Source: an uncultured Erysipelotrichaceae bacterium
Lineage (GTDB): Bacteria > Bacillota_I > Bacilli_A > RF39 > UBA660
Assembly (NCBI GenBank): GCA_902797265.1
Contig: CADBSF010000045.1
Coordinates: forward strand, 1-42,971
Reading direction: 5' to 3'
DNA: 42,971 nucleotides
Part shown: positions 8,386 to 17,226 of the stretch, piece after piece
Layout: every line of letters begins with the position of its first letter
Position numbering within the stretch: position 1 is the stretch's first letter
Translations under genes and position numbers: made by a program
Notes under the pieces: generated by a model
Told to the model about the DNA's origin: nothing
The model's input: the letters and a program-made list of their open reading frames with translations, nothing else
Database searches by the model: none

Positions 8386-10638
8386 GTGATTGAAATGAAA
8401 AAAGGTTCTCTATTATTAATAATAATTCTAATGGTTATACCAATTTATGTTAATGCTGAAACTGTTCAAACAGGTAAATTTAAATATATGCCTGCTTTTG
8501 AAGAAGAAACAGAAGAAGTCTATTATTATAGTGATGATTATTTTAAGAATAGTGGTAAAACATATAATGAACATTTAATGGGAATGTCTTTTAATCTAGC
8601 TATTTCTACGTTTGAAATAAGAGGTTATTCCTATTCCAAAAAGTTATTAGAAGATATTGGATTTTCGAATTTTAAAGCCTATGATATGGAAGAAAAACCA
8701 ACGATAGATACCATTGGAATGGTTATTGCTCATAAAAAAGTAGATGGTAAAAATTTAATCGCAATAGCTGTTCGTGGAGAAAAGTATGATTCTGAATGGG
8801 GAAATAACTTTATTGTAGGAGAAAGTGGAGATGCCAAAGGATTTCATGATTCTAGTATTAAGGTAATGAAAAGAATAAAAGAATATATTTCAACTAATCA
8901 CTTAAAAAAAAATAAGATATGGATGGTAGGATATTCAAGAGCAGGAACGATTACGAATTTAACAGGTGTATATATGAATCAACATTTGAATGAATTTTCT
9001 GCAACAGAAGATAATCTATATTTCTATACTTTCGAATCTCCTTCAGCATCAATCGATAATACAATTTATGAAAACATTTATACCATTAGAAGTAGAAATG
9101 ATTTGATTCCTCATGTATATCCGGAAGAATGGGGTTTTTATACTAATGGTCAAGTAATAGAGATGGGAACAAGTAAAAAAATAATGACCTATAAAGGATT
9201 GGAAGTTCAAGAAGAATATGAAGAAGTAGAATTAAATGAATTTTATAATCAATTCTTCAGTTGGTTAACTTCTCGTCTTGATAGAAAAACATATTCTAAA
9301 TTTTTAGAAGGTCCTGTTAGTAAGATGTTTGATATCTATTTTTCGAAATCTCCAGACGATCGTGAAAAATTAAAAAATTTCTTTGTAGAAGATTTAAAAG
9401 CAGAAATCATGGATAACAAAGAGAATTTTAATCGAATTAAACCTTATGTATGGGCAGTCATGGGACATAACTCTGATTATTTATATCATAAAATAGTAGA
9501 TAATATAATAGATATTATGAATCAAATTCGAAATACTCCTAATTGTCAAGTTTTAACCAATGAAGAATATAATTTTCTAGTAGAATCCTTATATCCTGTT
9601 ATTCGAGTACTTGGACCTATTATAAATGATGATACAAACTATTTTGATGGGATTCAATATGAAGAAGATTATCCTAAGATAGCGGAAGATTATCTATTAA
9701 CAGATGAAGAAATGGGGACGAAATATGGTCAAGAGGATGGACGTGATATAGGTTATGATGCTGGCTTTAATGGAGAAGAGAAAAATGAAAATTCTTATGT
9801 AATACGTGATGATTATGGACCAGATTATGAAACAGCATTTGTGAATGCCTATGTAGCAACTTATAGTGAATATTATGATTTAGGTGTTTATCATAAAGAA
9901 AATTTAGGGGTAAAAGGAGAATACGATGCTAAAAAAGTAGCTTATAACTATGGATTTGATGTTGGTAGTTATGGAGAAGAACCTGACCTTGAAGATACTT
10001 ATCTATATGTTCAAGATTGGATGAATGATGATTATATTAATGCCTATAATAATACTTATATGAATGAGTATCTAAGAGGATATGCAGCTGGATTGGAAAA
10101 TCCTTTCCAAGGAGAGGAAAATATCTTTGATGCAGATTTTAAACAATTGTATCATGTATTCTCCTTAGTAAAAAATGCCAGTGAAATTATGAAACAACAT
10201 TACCCTCAAGAAAATTTGAAATTGATTCGTGAATTAGACTCCTATTATGCTCCATATGATTTAACAGAAGGTGCTAATCAAACAATTATTGTTAATGATA
10301 CTAATACTTTAACATTTAAAACAAGTGGACATTTAGAAAAACTAATAAAAGTAGAAGTAGATGGTACAGAATTAAATGAAACTGAATATGATGCAAAAAC
10401 AGGTAGTACTGTTATTACTTTAAAAAATCAATATTTAAAATCATTAAGTACTGGTTCTCATACAATGAAAATGATCTATATTGATCATGAAATAGAAACA
10501 TCTTTTATGGTAGAAAATCATACTTCAAACATTATCAATCCTAATACAAATGATGATATTGGAAATTATGTCATGATGGTAATAGTAAGTATCCTATGTT
10601 TGATAGGAACAATTATTAATCGAAAAAGACTTATCTAG
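8386..10638 (+). CDS. Secreted lipase-like alpha/beta hydrolase with tandem repeats, X2-like domain and NPNTN anchor
   Basis: 750 residues from GTG 8386 (5 bases after AAGGA); ATG 8395 is an alternative start with a 14-base gap. Signal peptide about 4-24. The hydrolase domain (about 60-380) has nucleophile elbow GYSRAG (Ser 184), NDLIPHV (Asp 239) and GHNSDYLYH (His 361), in the order expected of a lipase-3-type triad. Residues 447-507 and 519-571 form two tandem repeats sharing G(F/S)xGEE...DY..A(F/Y).N.Y..TY..EYY..G. Residues about 632-710 are an Ig-like X2 domain, followed by NPNTN (718-722), a hydrophobic helix and a basic tail, so it is probably linked to or held in the envelope. Own promoter and terminator. 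Substrate unknown. Confidence 0.85.
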   Translation: MIEMKKGSLLLIIILMVIPIYVNAETVQTGKFKYMPAFEEETEEVYYYSDDYFKNSGKTYNEHLMGMSFNLAISTFEIRGYSYSKKLLEDIGFSNFKAYDMEEKPTIDTIGMVIAHKKVDGKNLIAIAVRGEKYDSEWGNNFIVGESGDAKGFHDSSIKVMKRIKEYISTNHLKKNKIWMVGYSRAGTITNLTGVYMNQHLNEFSATEDNLYFYTFESPSASIDNTIYENIYTIRSRNDLIPHVYPEEWGFYTNGQVIEMGTSKKIMTYKGLEVQEEYEEVELNEFYNQFFSWLTSRLDRKTYSKFLEGPVSKMFDIYFSKSPDDREKLKNFFVEDLKAEIMDNKENFNRIKPYVWAVMGHNSDYLYHKIVDNIIDIMNQIRNTPNCQVLTNEEYNFLVESLYPVIRVLGPIINDDTNYFDGIQYEEDYPKIAEDYLLTDEEMGTKYGQEDGRDIGYDAGFNGEEKNENSYVIRDDYGPDYETAFVNAYVATYSEYYDLGVYHKENLGVKGEYDAKKVAYNYGFDVGSYGEEPDLEDTYLYVQDWMNDDYINAYNNTYMNEYLRGYAAGLENPFQGEENIFDADFKQLYHVFSLVKNASEIMKQHYPQENLKLIRELDSYYAPYDLTEGANQTIIVNDTNTLTFKTSGHLEKLIKVEVDGTELNETEYDAKTGSTVITLKNQYLKSLSTGSHTMKMIYIDHEIETSFMVENHTSNIINPNTNDDIGNYVMMVIVSILCLIGTIINRKRLI

Positions 10639-10660
10639 GAGTAATTCCTAGTTTTCTTTT
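10635..10660 (+). terminator. Terminator containing the stop codon
   Basis: CTAGGA / GTAAT / TCCTAG then TTTTCTTTT. The TAG stop at 10636-10638 is part of the 5' arm. Confidence 0.8.
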
Positions 10661-10692
10661 ATTAAAATTTAAAACGATTATCAACCAGTCCA

Positions 10693-10701
10693 TGATATAA
10701 T
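10693..10701 (+). promoter_or_regulatory. Extended -10 promoter for the CDF transporter
   Basis: TGATATAAT, 20 bases upstream of the ATG at 10721; ribosome binding site GAGGTG. Confidence 0.65.
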
Positions 10702-10720
10702 AAGATTGTGAGGTGTAAAA

Positions 10721-11833
10721 ATGAATCAAAATCGTGAAATAGTAGTGATTAAAACAAGTATAATCAGTATCCTTTCAAATATTCTTTTAGCGGGCTTTAA
10801 AGCATTTGTAGGATTATTAGCGAATTCTATCGCAATTATTTCGGATGCTGTAAATAATCTAAGTGATGCTTTATCAAGTATTATTACGATAGTAGGAACA
10901 AAACTAGCAGGAAAAGCACCTGATAAAAAACATCCATATGGATATGGAAGAATTGAATATATGACTTCTATGATTGTATCTGTTATCGTTTTATATGCAG
11001 GTATTACAGCATTTATCGAATCGTTTAAAAAAATCATTCATCCTGAAGTTTCTGATTATAGCATGTTAACATTAATTGTATTAATTGCTGGTATTATCAT
11101 TAAATTTACTTTAGGTATTTATGTTAAGAAAAAAGGAAAAGAAGTTAATTCTGACTCTTTAGTAGCAAGTGGTTCTGATGCGTTTAATGATGCCATCTTA
11201 TCAATTTCTGTTTTGGCTTCTGCCATAATTTATATGGTATTTCATCTAAGTTTAGAAGCCTATGTTGGTGTATTATTATCCATCTTTATTATGAAAGCTG
11301 GTTTAGAACTAATCAGAGAATCGATTGATAATATGCTCGGAGTTAGAGTAGAAAGTCATCTTGCTAGATCAATAAAAAATGAGATTGTGAAAGAAAAAGA
11401 AGTACAGGGGGCTTATGATTTAATATTAAATGATTATGGACCAGATACATATTTAGGTTCCGTTCATATTGAAGTAGCTGATACTTTATCCGTAGCTGAT
11501 ATCGATCGAATATCAAGAAATATCACAGATAATATCTTAGAAAAATATGGAGTAGTTCTACATACAATAGGAGTTTATTCCATTAATACAAAAGATAAAA
11601 AAATAATGGAAGTCAAAAAAGAAATTACGAAAATAATATTTACTCATGAAGGAATATTACAGATGCATGGTTTTTATTTTAATGAAAAAGATAAAAGAAT
11701 TAGTTTTGATATCATTATTGATTTTAAAATAAAAAACCGAGAAGAAGTCTATCAAGAAATATATGATGAAATACAAAGAAAATATAAAGGTTATCAAATA
11801 GAAATAAAATTAGATATAGATGTAAGTGATTAG
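10721..11833 (+). CDS. Cation diffusion facilitator metal exporter, Mn-type site likely
   Basis: 370 residues with six TM helices in the first two thirds and a cytoplasmic ferredoxin-like C-terminal domain. Signature near residues 35-52 (IAIISDAVNNLSDALS), then KKHPYGYGRIEYM, which is typical of the family. The metal site in TM2 reads NxxxD (DAVNNLSD) where zinc exporters have HxxxD, and in TM5 it reads DxxxD (SDAFND). An Asn/Asp set of this sort is associated with manganese exporters such as streptococcal MntE, so Mn2+ export driven by protons is my best guess; Zn, Co or Fe are not excluded. The glutathione peroxidase gene follows after 11 bases, probably in one transcript, which would fit a metal and oxidative-stress unit. 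Confidence 0.9.
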   Translation: MNQNREIVVIKTSIISILSNILLAGFKAFVGLLANSIAIISDAVNNLSDALSSIITIVGTKLAGKAPDKKHPYGYGRIEYMTSMIVSVIVLYAGITAFIESFKKIIHPEVSDYSMLTLIVLIAGIIIKFTLGIYVKKKGKEVNSDSLVASGSDAFNDAILSISVLASAIIYMVFHLSLEAYVGVLLSIFIMKAGLELIRESIDNMLGVRVESHLARSIKNEIVKEKEVQGAYDLILNDYGPDTYLGSVHIEVADTLSVADIDRISRNITDNILEKYGVVLHTIGVYSINTKDKKIMEVKKEITKIIFTHEGILQMHGFYFNEKDKRISFDIIIDFKIKNREEVYQEIYDEIQRKYKGYQIEIKLDIDVSD

Positions 11834-11844
11834 GAGGAATTAGT

Positions 11845-12393
11845 ATGTCAATATATGATTATTCGTTAGTAGATCGAAATGGAACAAGCATAAACTTAAT
11901 AAATTATAAAGGTAAAACTTTGATTATTGTAAATACCGCAACAGGTTGTGGTTTTACTCCTCAGTATGAAGGATTAGAAGACTTATATAAAAAATATCAT
12001 GAGAAAGGATTAGAAATCATTGATATTCCTTGCAATCAATTTGGAAAACAAGCTCCAGGTAGTGATGATGAAATCCATGAATTTTGTATTTTGAAATATA
12101 ACACATCTTTTGATCAATTTAGAAAAGCAGATGTGAATGGAGAAGAAGAACTTCCTTTATTTACTTATTTAAAAGAACAAATAAAAGAAGATAAAATAAA
12201 TGGAATGAAAAATAAGATGGCTATGAAAGCAATTGAAAAAATAAGTAAAACTGCTAAAAAAGAAGGAGATATTAAATGGAATTTTACTAAATTTTTAGTA
12301 GATAGAGAAGGAAATGTAGTTGAAAGATATTCTCCAACCTATAAACCAGAAGATATGGAAGAGAAATTGAAAGAATTAATAGAAAAAGAATGA
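11845..12393 (+). CDS. Glutathione peroxidase-family thiol peroxidase
   Basis: 182 residues with a thioredoxin fold. Catalytic tetrad: Cys 35 in TATGCGFT (Cys instead of selenocysteine), Gln 69 in CNQFGKQAPG, Trp 145 and Asn 146 in IKWNF. Cys 81 in EIHEFC is a candidate resolving cysteine and Cys 63 is the other conserved one. Bacterial members of this kind usually take electrons from thioredoxin, and a thioredoxin plus reductase is encoded at 28439-29654. There is an insertion rich in Lys and Met (about 112-140) before the WN motif. Cytoplasmic; ATG follows AGGAGGAATTAGT. It shares a transcript with the CDF exporter and ends at a terminator. Confidence 0.93.
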   Translation: MSIYDYSLVDRNGTSINLINYKGKTLIIVNTATGCGFTPQYEGLEDLYKKYHEKGLEIIDIPCNQFGKQAPGSDDEIHEFCILKYNTSFDQFRKADVNGEEELPLFTYLKEQIKEDKINGMKNKMAMKAIEKISKTAKKEGDIKWNFTKFLVDREGNVVERYSPTYKPEDMEEKLKELIEKE

Positions 12394-12419
12394 AAGATTA
12401 GAGAATTCTAGTCTTTTTT
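12393..12419 (+). terminator. Rho-independent terminator
   Basis: AAAGATTAGA / GAAT / TCTAGTCTTT (one G-U pair) followed by TTTT, directly after the peroxidase stop TGA. Confidence 0.85.
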
Positions 12420-12436
12420 AGTATAAGAAAAAAATA

Positions 12437-12465
12437 TTGACTTATTTTTTCTTATCAAGTAGAAT
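12437..12465 (+). promoter_or_regulatory. SigA-type promoter for the GH3 gene
   Basis: TTGACT (12437-12442), 17 bases, TAGAAT (12460-12465). Transcription would start about 50 bases before the ATG at 12524. Confidence 0.7.
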
Positions 12466-12523
12466 AAAATTTAAATGTTGTTATTGGATAACAGGATTAA
12501 AATTATTCAGAGGGAGAAATAAT

Positions 12524-14797
12524 ATGAAGAAAATATTAATTTTTACATCTATATTCATTTTTGCATTCTTATTTTCTATTATTAATGTTTTTGCTGAAGA
12601 AGATAATATAGATGAAATAATTGCAACGATGAGTAATGAAGAAAAAATTGCTCAAATGATTATGCCAGCATTTAGAACTTATAAAGTGGGAGATAAAACG
12701 AATGTTATTAATACGGATAATATTCAAGAAATTCTTTCCGCTTATAGTTTTGGTGGAGTTATCTTATTTGCTGAGAATACAACAACTATTGAAGATACCA
12801 TGAGATTAGTGGATTTGTTACAAGAGACAAATAAACAAAATAACGGACCACAATTACTAATTTCGATTGATCAAGAAGGTGGATATGTAACTAGATTAGG
12901 AATTGGTACAGAACTACCTGGTAATATGGGACTAGCTGCAACAGATGACCCAGAGAATGCTTATGAGGCTGGAAAAATAATTGGAGAAGAATTAAGTCTT
13001 CAAGGAATTAATACCAATTTAGCTCCAGTAGTGGATGTAAATAGTAATCCAAATAATTCAGCTGATGGACTAAGAAGTTTTTCAGATGATCCTGAAGTGG
13101 TTGCTGAATATGGAGAAAAATTTATGGAAGGGTTACAAGATGAAGGAATTATTACAGCATTAAAGCATTTTCCAGGAGAAGGGGATGCTGAAGATGATCC
13201 TCATTCAGGATTAGCAACCATTAATAAAACTTATGAAGAATTAAAAAATAGTGATTTGATTCCTTTTCAAGAATTAATTAATAATGGAACAGATATGATT
13301 ATGGCTTCTCATGTACAATATCCTAATATAACAGAAGAAACTTACGTTTCAAAAAAAGATGGACAAACCTATACGGTACCTACCTCTTTATCAAAAACAT
13401 TTTTAACAGATATCATAAGAGAAGAAATGAATTTTGAAGGTGTTATTGTAACGGATGCTTTTGATATGAAAGCTATTACTGAACAATTTGAAAAAGAAGA
13501 GGCAACAATTAGAGCTATCAATGCGGGAGCTAATATAATTCTTATGCCATTTATTTATGACTATGAAAAAGAAGAACTATTGGCTTATATTCAATCTTTA
13601 GCAGCAAAGATAGGAACAGAAATAGATGAAGCTAAAGTAAATGATTCTGTCAAAAGAATTTTAACTTTAAAACAAAAAAAAGGACTATTAGAATCATACG
13701 ATGGTTCTAATATAGAAGAAAGAATCACTCAAGCAAAGAATTTAGTAAGCTCTAGAGAAAATCATGAGAAAGAATTTGAAATTACCAAAGAAGCAGTTAC
13801 GATGATTAAAAATGAGAATAATGTGTTACCATTAAATCCAGAAGAAAAAACAATTATTTTCTATGAATATGCTTCTCATTTAGCTGCTCTTGATAATGCG
13901 ATTACCTATTTACAAAGAGATGGAACTGTTATGTATCCAGAAAATATTACTATGTATAATTTCTATGATAATACAGGTCTTCCATTAGAAAAATTAGAAG
14001 AACAATTAGAAGGTTATGATAATGTAGTAATGATTCGTGCTCAATATCATAACTATGATTTAAAAGATCCAGATTTAGATAAGATGGTTGAGTTAATCAA
14101 ATATGCTCAAGGAAAAGGAAAGAAAGTAGTATTTATAGAAAGTCATTTACCTTATGAAATCATTAAATTTACAGATGCAGATGCTTTACTATTAACTTAT
14201 CTTGCTAATGGTATTCGTTTTATGATAGATGATTATGAGTCAGAAATACCAAAATATGGACCTAGTATTATTGCTGGTCTATATATGTTATTTTCTGACA
14301 AGACTAATATGAATGGAATATTACCAGTAAACATTTATAATATCGATGAGAATGAAGAATTTACAGATGAAGTAGTTTATCCGAGAGGATTTGGATTACA
14401 TTATATACAGGAATATCATATTGTAAGTGGAGATAACCAAGATTTTGATAATAATAATGATTTAGTTATTGTAGCAGATGGAAATATCGATGATTTATTG
14501 ATGATAACAATTGATGGAAATGAATTAGATGCATCAAATTATGCATTAACATCTGAAAATACCACTGTTACTTTATTCGCTAGTTATTTATCATCTCTTA
14601 ATATTGGAAGTCATACTTTAATTTTTGTTTATAAAGATGGTTCTGTTGATGCAACATTTAGTATAAAAGATTTATCAACAAATACTTCTAATCCTGCAAC
14701 AGGAGATAGGATTAATAATTATCTCATGATGTTAATCCTTAGTATAATTACTTTTATGGGAATTGGATTGTTTTTCAAAAAAAATAGAATAGACTAG
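12524..14797 (+). CDS. Surface-anchored glycoside hydrolase family 3 (beta-N-acetylhexosaminidase-like)
   Basis: 757 residues from ATG 12524, chosen because AGGGAGAAATAAT precedes it and a signal peptide (1-24, ending FAEE) follows; the longer frame from 12437 would overlap its promoter. GH3 barrel (about 28-390): SIDQEGG (114-120), LAPVVDV (166-172), KHFPGEGDAEDDPH (214-227) with His 227 as the acid/base partner, and nucleophile Asp 311 in VTDAFDM, all as in NagZ-type enzymes. The usual GHG of this motif is GEG here. A C-terminal GH3 alpha/beta part (about 415-605) follows, then an X2-like Ig domain (about 633-716) and NPATG (723-727), a TM helix and FKKNR. NagZ is often cytoplasmic; this one is exported, so it probably trims cell-wall or host N-acetylglucosamine glycans. 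Confidence 0.9.
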   Translation: MKKILIFTSIFIFAFLFSIINVFAEEDNIDEIIATMSNEEKIAQMIMPAFRTYKVGDKTNVINTDNIQEILSAYSFGGVILFAENTTTIEDTMRLVDLLQETNKQNNGPQLLISIDQEGGYVTRLGIGTELPGNMGLAATDDPENAYEAGKIIGEELSLQGINTNLAPVVDVNSNPNNSADGLRSFSDDPEVVAEYGEKFMEGLQDEGIITALKHFPGEGDAEDDPHSGLATINKTYEELKNSDLIPFQELINNGTDMIMASHVQYPNITEETYVSKKDGQTYTVPTSLSKTFLTDIIREEMNFEGVIVTDAFDMKAITEQFEKEEATIRAINAGANIILMPFIYDYEKEELLAYIQSLAAKIGTEIDEAKVNDSVKRILTLKQKKGLLESYDGSNIEERITQAKNLVSSRENHEKEFEITKEAVTMIKNENNVLPLNPEEKTIIFYEYASHLAALDNAITYLQRDGTVMYPENITMYNFYDNTGLPLEKLEEQLEGYDNVVMIRAQYHNYDLKDPDLDKMVELIKYAQGKGKKVVFIESHLPYEIIKFTDADALLLTYLANGIRFMIDDYESEIPKYGPSIIAGLYMLFSDKTNMNGILPVNIYNIDENEEFTDEVVYPRGFGLHYIQEYHIVSGDNQDFDNNNDLVIVADGNIDDLLMITIDGNELDASNYALTSENTTVTLFASYLSSLNIGSHTLIFVYKDGSVDATFSIKDLSTNTSNPATGDRINNYLMMLILSIITFMGIGLFFKKNRID

Positions 14798-14817
14798 GAG
14801 ACTCTCCTAGTTTTTTT
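14793..14817 (+). terminator. Terminator containing the stop codon
   Basis: ACTAGGAG / ACT / CTCCTAGT followed by TTTTTT. The TAG stop (14795-14797) lies in the 5' arm. Confidence 0.9.
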
Positions 14818-14838
14818 GTATTATAATCAATCAAAATA

Positions 14839-14847
14839 TGATATAAT
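14839..14847 (+). promoter_or_regulatory. Extended -10 promoter for the small lipoprotein
   Basis: TGATATAAT, 42 bases upstream of the ATG at 14890. Confidence 0.6.
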
Positions 14848-14889
14848 GAAAAAGATGATATTATATTACGAAAGACTAGGAGAAATTTT

Positions 14890-15378
14890 ATGAAAAAATA
14901 TTTATTATTATTATTAGTTGTGTTATTAGTAATATCAGGATGTAGTAAAGAAGTTAAAACAGAAGATAATAAAACATTGTTTACTTGTACCAAAAAGGGA
15001 GTAAAAGAAAGTAGTAAAGTAACAGATGATACCTATACAAAAGATATCAAATATCAAGCTAAGTTAGATGATGATGGGAAATTATTACATTATACAACAG
15101 ATTTTATCTATTATTATGAATCAGTAGATAGATGTAATTACTATTGTGATTTAAAAACTGAATGGACTAACGATATTAATAAAAAAAATTATTCTGGATT
15201 TAAGAGAATTGTTAATTGTAATTGTAGTAAAGAAAAGAAAGTACAAGAAACAAGTGAATATGATATCAATAATCTAGATTCTTTCTTAAGAGATGATATT
15301 CAAAAAATGAATAGTGATAATACTTTTAGACTAGATGAATGGTTAGAAAAATATGAAAAAGCAGATTATAATTGCTAA
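14890..15378 (+). CDS. Small Cys-rich lipoprotein, paralogue of the one at 31340
   Basis: 162 residues. Lipobox VISGC, Cys at 18, after a Leu-rich signal. The mature part has about nine cysteines, including CNYYC and NCNC clusters, suggesting disulfides or metal binding outside the cell. It shares its plan with the lipoprotein at 31340-31846: a TC near the start of the mature part, a run of beta-like strands, FRLDEWLEKY near the end and a last residue Cys (ADYNC), against FDLDAWKEYF and HYDCDF there. ATG follows CTAGGAGAAATTTT. The next gene overlaps or abuts its end. No known domain. Confidence 0.8.
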   Translation: MKKYLLLLLVVLLVISGCSKEVKTEDNKTLFTCTKKGVKESSKVTDDTYTKDIKYQAKLDDDGKLLHYTTDFIYYYESVDRCNYYCDLKTEWTNDINKKNYSGFKRIVNCNCSKEKKVQETSEYDINNLDSFLRDDIQKMNSDNTFRLDEWLEKYEKADYNC

Positions 15379-15391
15379 AATAGGTGAATAT

Positions 15392-15892
15392 ATGAAGTAT
15401 ATAAAAGAAAACTTTAATTATTTATTATTTTCTTTTTTTCTAATATCCATCTTTTTTTGGTTTGTAGAGATAGGATATTCATTAATTATTAGACATAAAT
15501 TAGTTTTTCCAGGTGCTTGGTATGGGCCTTATTGTCCCATTTATGGATTTACATTCTTCATTATATATCTAGTATTTAGAAAAGAAGATCATATTCTTAT
15601 TAATATCATTAGAATTGCGATTACGGTAACAGTAATGGAATACATAATATCTTTTATTTCTGACACATTCTATCATCATATTATTTGGGATTATTCTAAT
15701 AAATTTATGAATTTAAATGGAAGAGTTTGCTTAGAAATGTCTACTATTTTTACCATTACAGGAATTCTATCAATGTATACAATTGTTCCTGTTACGAAAT
15801 ATCTTTATCAAAAATTAGAAAAAAACGTTACTTATATTAATATTATTTTAAGTATTTTTATGGCAATTGATATGATTATTACTTTAACCTAA
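15392..15892 (+). CDS. CmpB-type membrane protein (putative ABC-transporter type IV family)
   Basis: 166 residues from ATG 15392, preceded by TAGGTGAATAT; a start at 15353 would overlap the upstream gene by 26 bases and lengthen a charged tail. About five TM helices. The motifs GAWYGPYCPIYGF after the first helix and IWDYS...NGRVCLE near residue 110 are those of the CmpB/DUF1113 family (Pfam ABC_trans_CmpB), integral proteins whose ABC-transporter label is not backed by biochemistry. It follows the lipoprotein after 13 bases and probably shares its transcript. Confidence 0.85.
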   Translation: MKYIKENFNYLLFSFFLISIFFWFVEIGYSLIIRHKLVFPGAWYGPYCPIYGFTFFIIYLVFRKEDHILINIIRIAITVTVMEYIISFISDTFYHHIIWDYSNKFMNLNGRVCLEMSTIFTITGILSMYTIVPVTKYLYQKLEKNVTYINIILSIFMAIDMIITLT

Positions 15893-15981
15893 TAGGAAAT
15901 CTTTTCTTACTGTTAAAAATCATTGCTTGAGGCAACGACATGTTTCTAGTAAAGTGATTTAGTGAAAGGAGAATGAATTCT
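15893..15981 (+). promoter_or_regulatory. Regulatory gap before the XRE gene with TTGC..GCAA palindrome
   Basis: TTGCTTGAGGCAA at about 15924-15936 is an imperfect palindrome that could be the operator of the XRE regulator encoded just downstream. I see no clear -10 box. AAAGGAG (15964-15970) is 11 bases from ATG 15982 and only 2 from ATG 15973, so 15982 is the better start. Confidence 0.35.
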
Positions 15982-16500
15982 ATGTTAAAAGATAATTTAA
16001 AAACATTAAGAAAAAAGAAAGGACTTTCTCAAGAAGAATTAAGTAATCAATTACATGTTGTTAGACAAACAATTTCAAAATGGGAATCTGGATTATCTGT
16101 TCCAGATGCAGAAATGTTAATCATGATATCAAATTTTTTTGAAACACCAGTAAGTACGATTCTAGGAGAGAACATAGAAGAGAAGGATGAAAATGATTTA
16201 AAGATATTATCGGAAAAATTAGAAAGATTGAATGAACAATTATCCATTTATCAAAAGAAAAAGAGAACTAAAGTGATTTTATTATTAGTGATAATAGATT
16301 TTTGTTTATTATTATCACTTATCTTATTAGGACTATTAGGCAGTCCTTATCAATCATGGAATAATCAAGATTCAGAATGGATGGTTATTAAAACTTTATG
16401 GCATTCCTTTGAATGGATTTATTTTAAAGTTGCTCCAATTTTTATTATTGGAATTACAGTCATATTAGGTATCTTTTGTATTAGAAAGAATAGATTATGA
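15982..16500 (+). CDS. XRE-family regulator with two C-terminal TM helices
   Basis: 172 residues from ATG 15982 (see the spacing argument for this start; 15973 is the alternative). N-terminal helix-turn-helix (about 5-62): LRKKKGLSQEELSNQL, then VRQTISKWESG and PDAEMLIMISNFF, the standard Cro/CI fold. A charged, probably coiled linker (about 64-90) leads to two TM helices (about 93-113 and 144-165). Such membrane-tethered XRE proteins are common in Firmicutes and may sense membrane or envelope state. Its stop codon TGA is part of the next gene's -10 box, so the two units are adjacent but separately started. Confidence 0.88.
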   Translation: MLKDNLKTLRKKKGLSQEELSNQLHVVRQTISKWESGLSVPDAEMLIMISNFFETPVSTILGENIEEKDENDLKILSEKLERLNEQLSIYQKKKRTKVILLLVIIDFCLLLSLILLGLLGSPYQSWNNQDSEWMVIKTLWHSFEWIYFKVAPIFIIGITVILGIFCIRKNRL

Positions 16501-16506
16501 TATAAT
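16498..16506 (+). promoter_or_regulatory. Extended -10 promoter overlapping the XRE stop codon
   Basis: TGATATAAT; its first three bases are the TGA stop of the XRE gene. Confidence 0.6.
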
Positions 16507-16524
16507 AGAAACAGGGAGTTTAAA

Positions 16525-17145
16525 TTGAGTATGGAACAATTAGAAAAAAGAATTCAAATAAATGATAATCGTATCTTAATTTATAATATTTCTAAAGGAT
16601 ATGCAAAAGATACTTATACGATTATGGAAGGATTTCTAGACAAGGGAGATGTCATAAAGACTTATACGTTATCTCAATGGGATGATTATGGTTTCAATGG
16701 ATGGGTAAATCAAGAAAAAGGGATGAATAGAATCTCTTTTGAATTTGATAAGAACCATCCCTTATACTTACCTTTCTTTCATTTATTAAATTATGATAAA
16801 GAACTATTAATAGAAGATGATGATACAATAGAAGATGATATTAATTATTTATTAGTTTATAGAAAAAATCAAAAAATATATATGGATTTCATTGATAATA
16901 TAGAAGATAATTCTTATAAAATGGAAAAATTTTATGTATTTATCAAAAATATTGGAATAGATGGTAGAAGTAAAATTGATCAGAAACAAAAAGATACCAA
17001 AAGAAGATTATTTACTTTTTTTCATGAAGTATATGAAGAATTGATGAATGATTATCAGCAGATAAGTATGGAGAGTTATTTATTAGATAATAATACGGAT
17101 GATAATTATAAAGAAATGCAAAAAGTTTTTAAAAGAAAAATTTAA
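16525..17145 (+). CDS. Unknown cytoplasmic protein
   Basis: 206 residues from TTG 16525, which has AGGGAG 6 bases upstream; ATG 16531 (204 residues) is possible but 12 bases away. No signal peptide or TM helix. Acidic, with a run of Asp/Glu near 97-105 and a Lys-rich, Asp/Lys-Gln-Lys segment near 158-168; the C-terminus is likely helical. I recognise no domain. It has its own promoter and is followed by another independent unit, so context says little. Confidence 0.7.
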   Translation: MSMEQLEKRIQINDNRILIYNISKGYAKDTYTIMEGFLDKGDVIKTYTLSQWDDYGFNGWVNQEKGMNRISFEFDKNHPLYLPFFHLLNYDKELLIEDDDTIEDDINYLLVYRKNQKIYMDFIDNIEDNSYKMEKFYVFIKNIGIDGRSKIDQKQKDTKRRLFTFFHEVYEELMNDYQQISMESYLLDNNTDDNYKEMQKVFKRKI

Positions 17146-17175
17146 ATAAAATAGATATAGAAATACGATAAGATA

Positions 17176-17184
17176 TGTTATAAT
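17176..17184 (+). promoter_or_regulatory. Extended -10 promoter
   Basis: TGTTATAAT, 42 bases before the start of the next gene. Confidence 0.6.
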
Positions 17185-17226
17185 ATATTTGTTAGTAAAT
17201 ATAAGATAGAAGAAGGAGGAATGATT

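Noticed and set aside
12437-12523. Extended N-terminus of the GH3 protein
   Set aside because: It would overlap the promoter and push the signal peptide to residue 30; ATG 12524 has a proper ribosome site.
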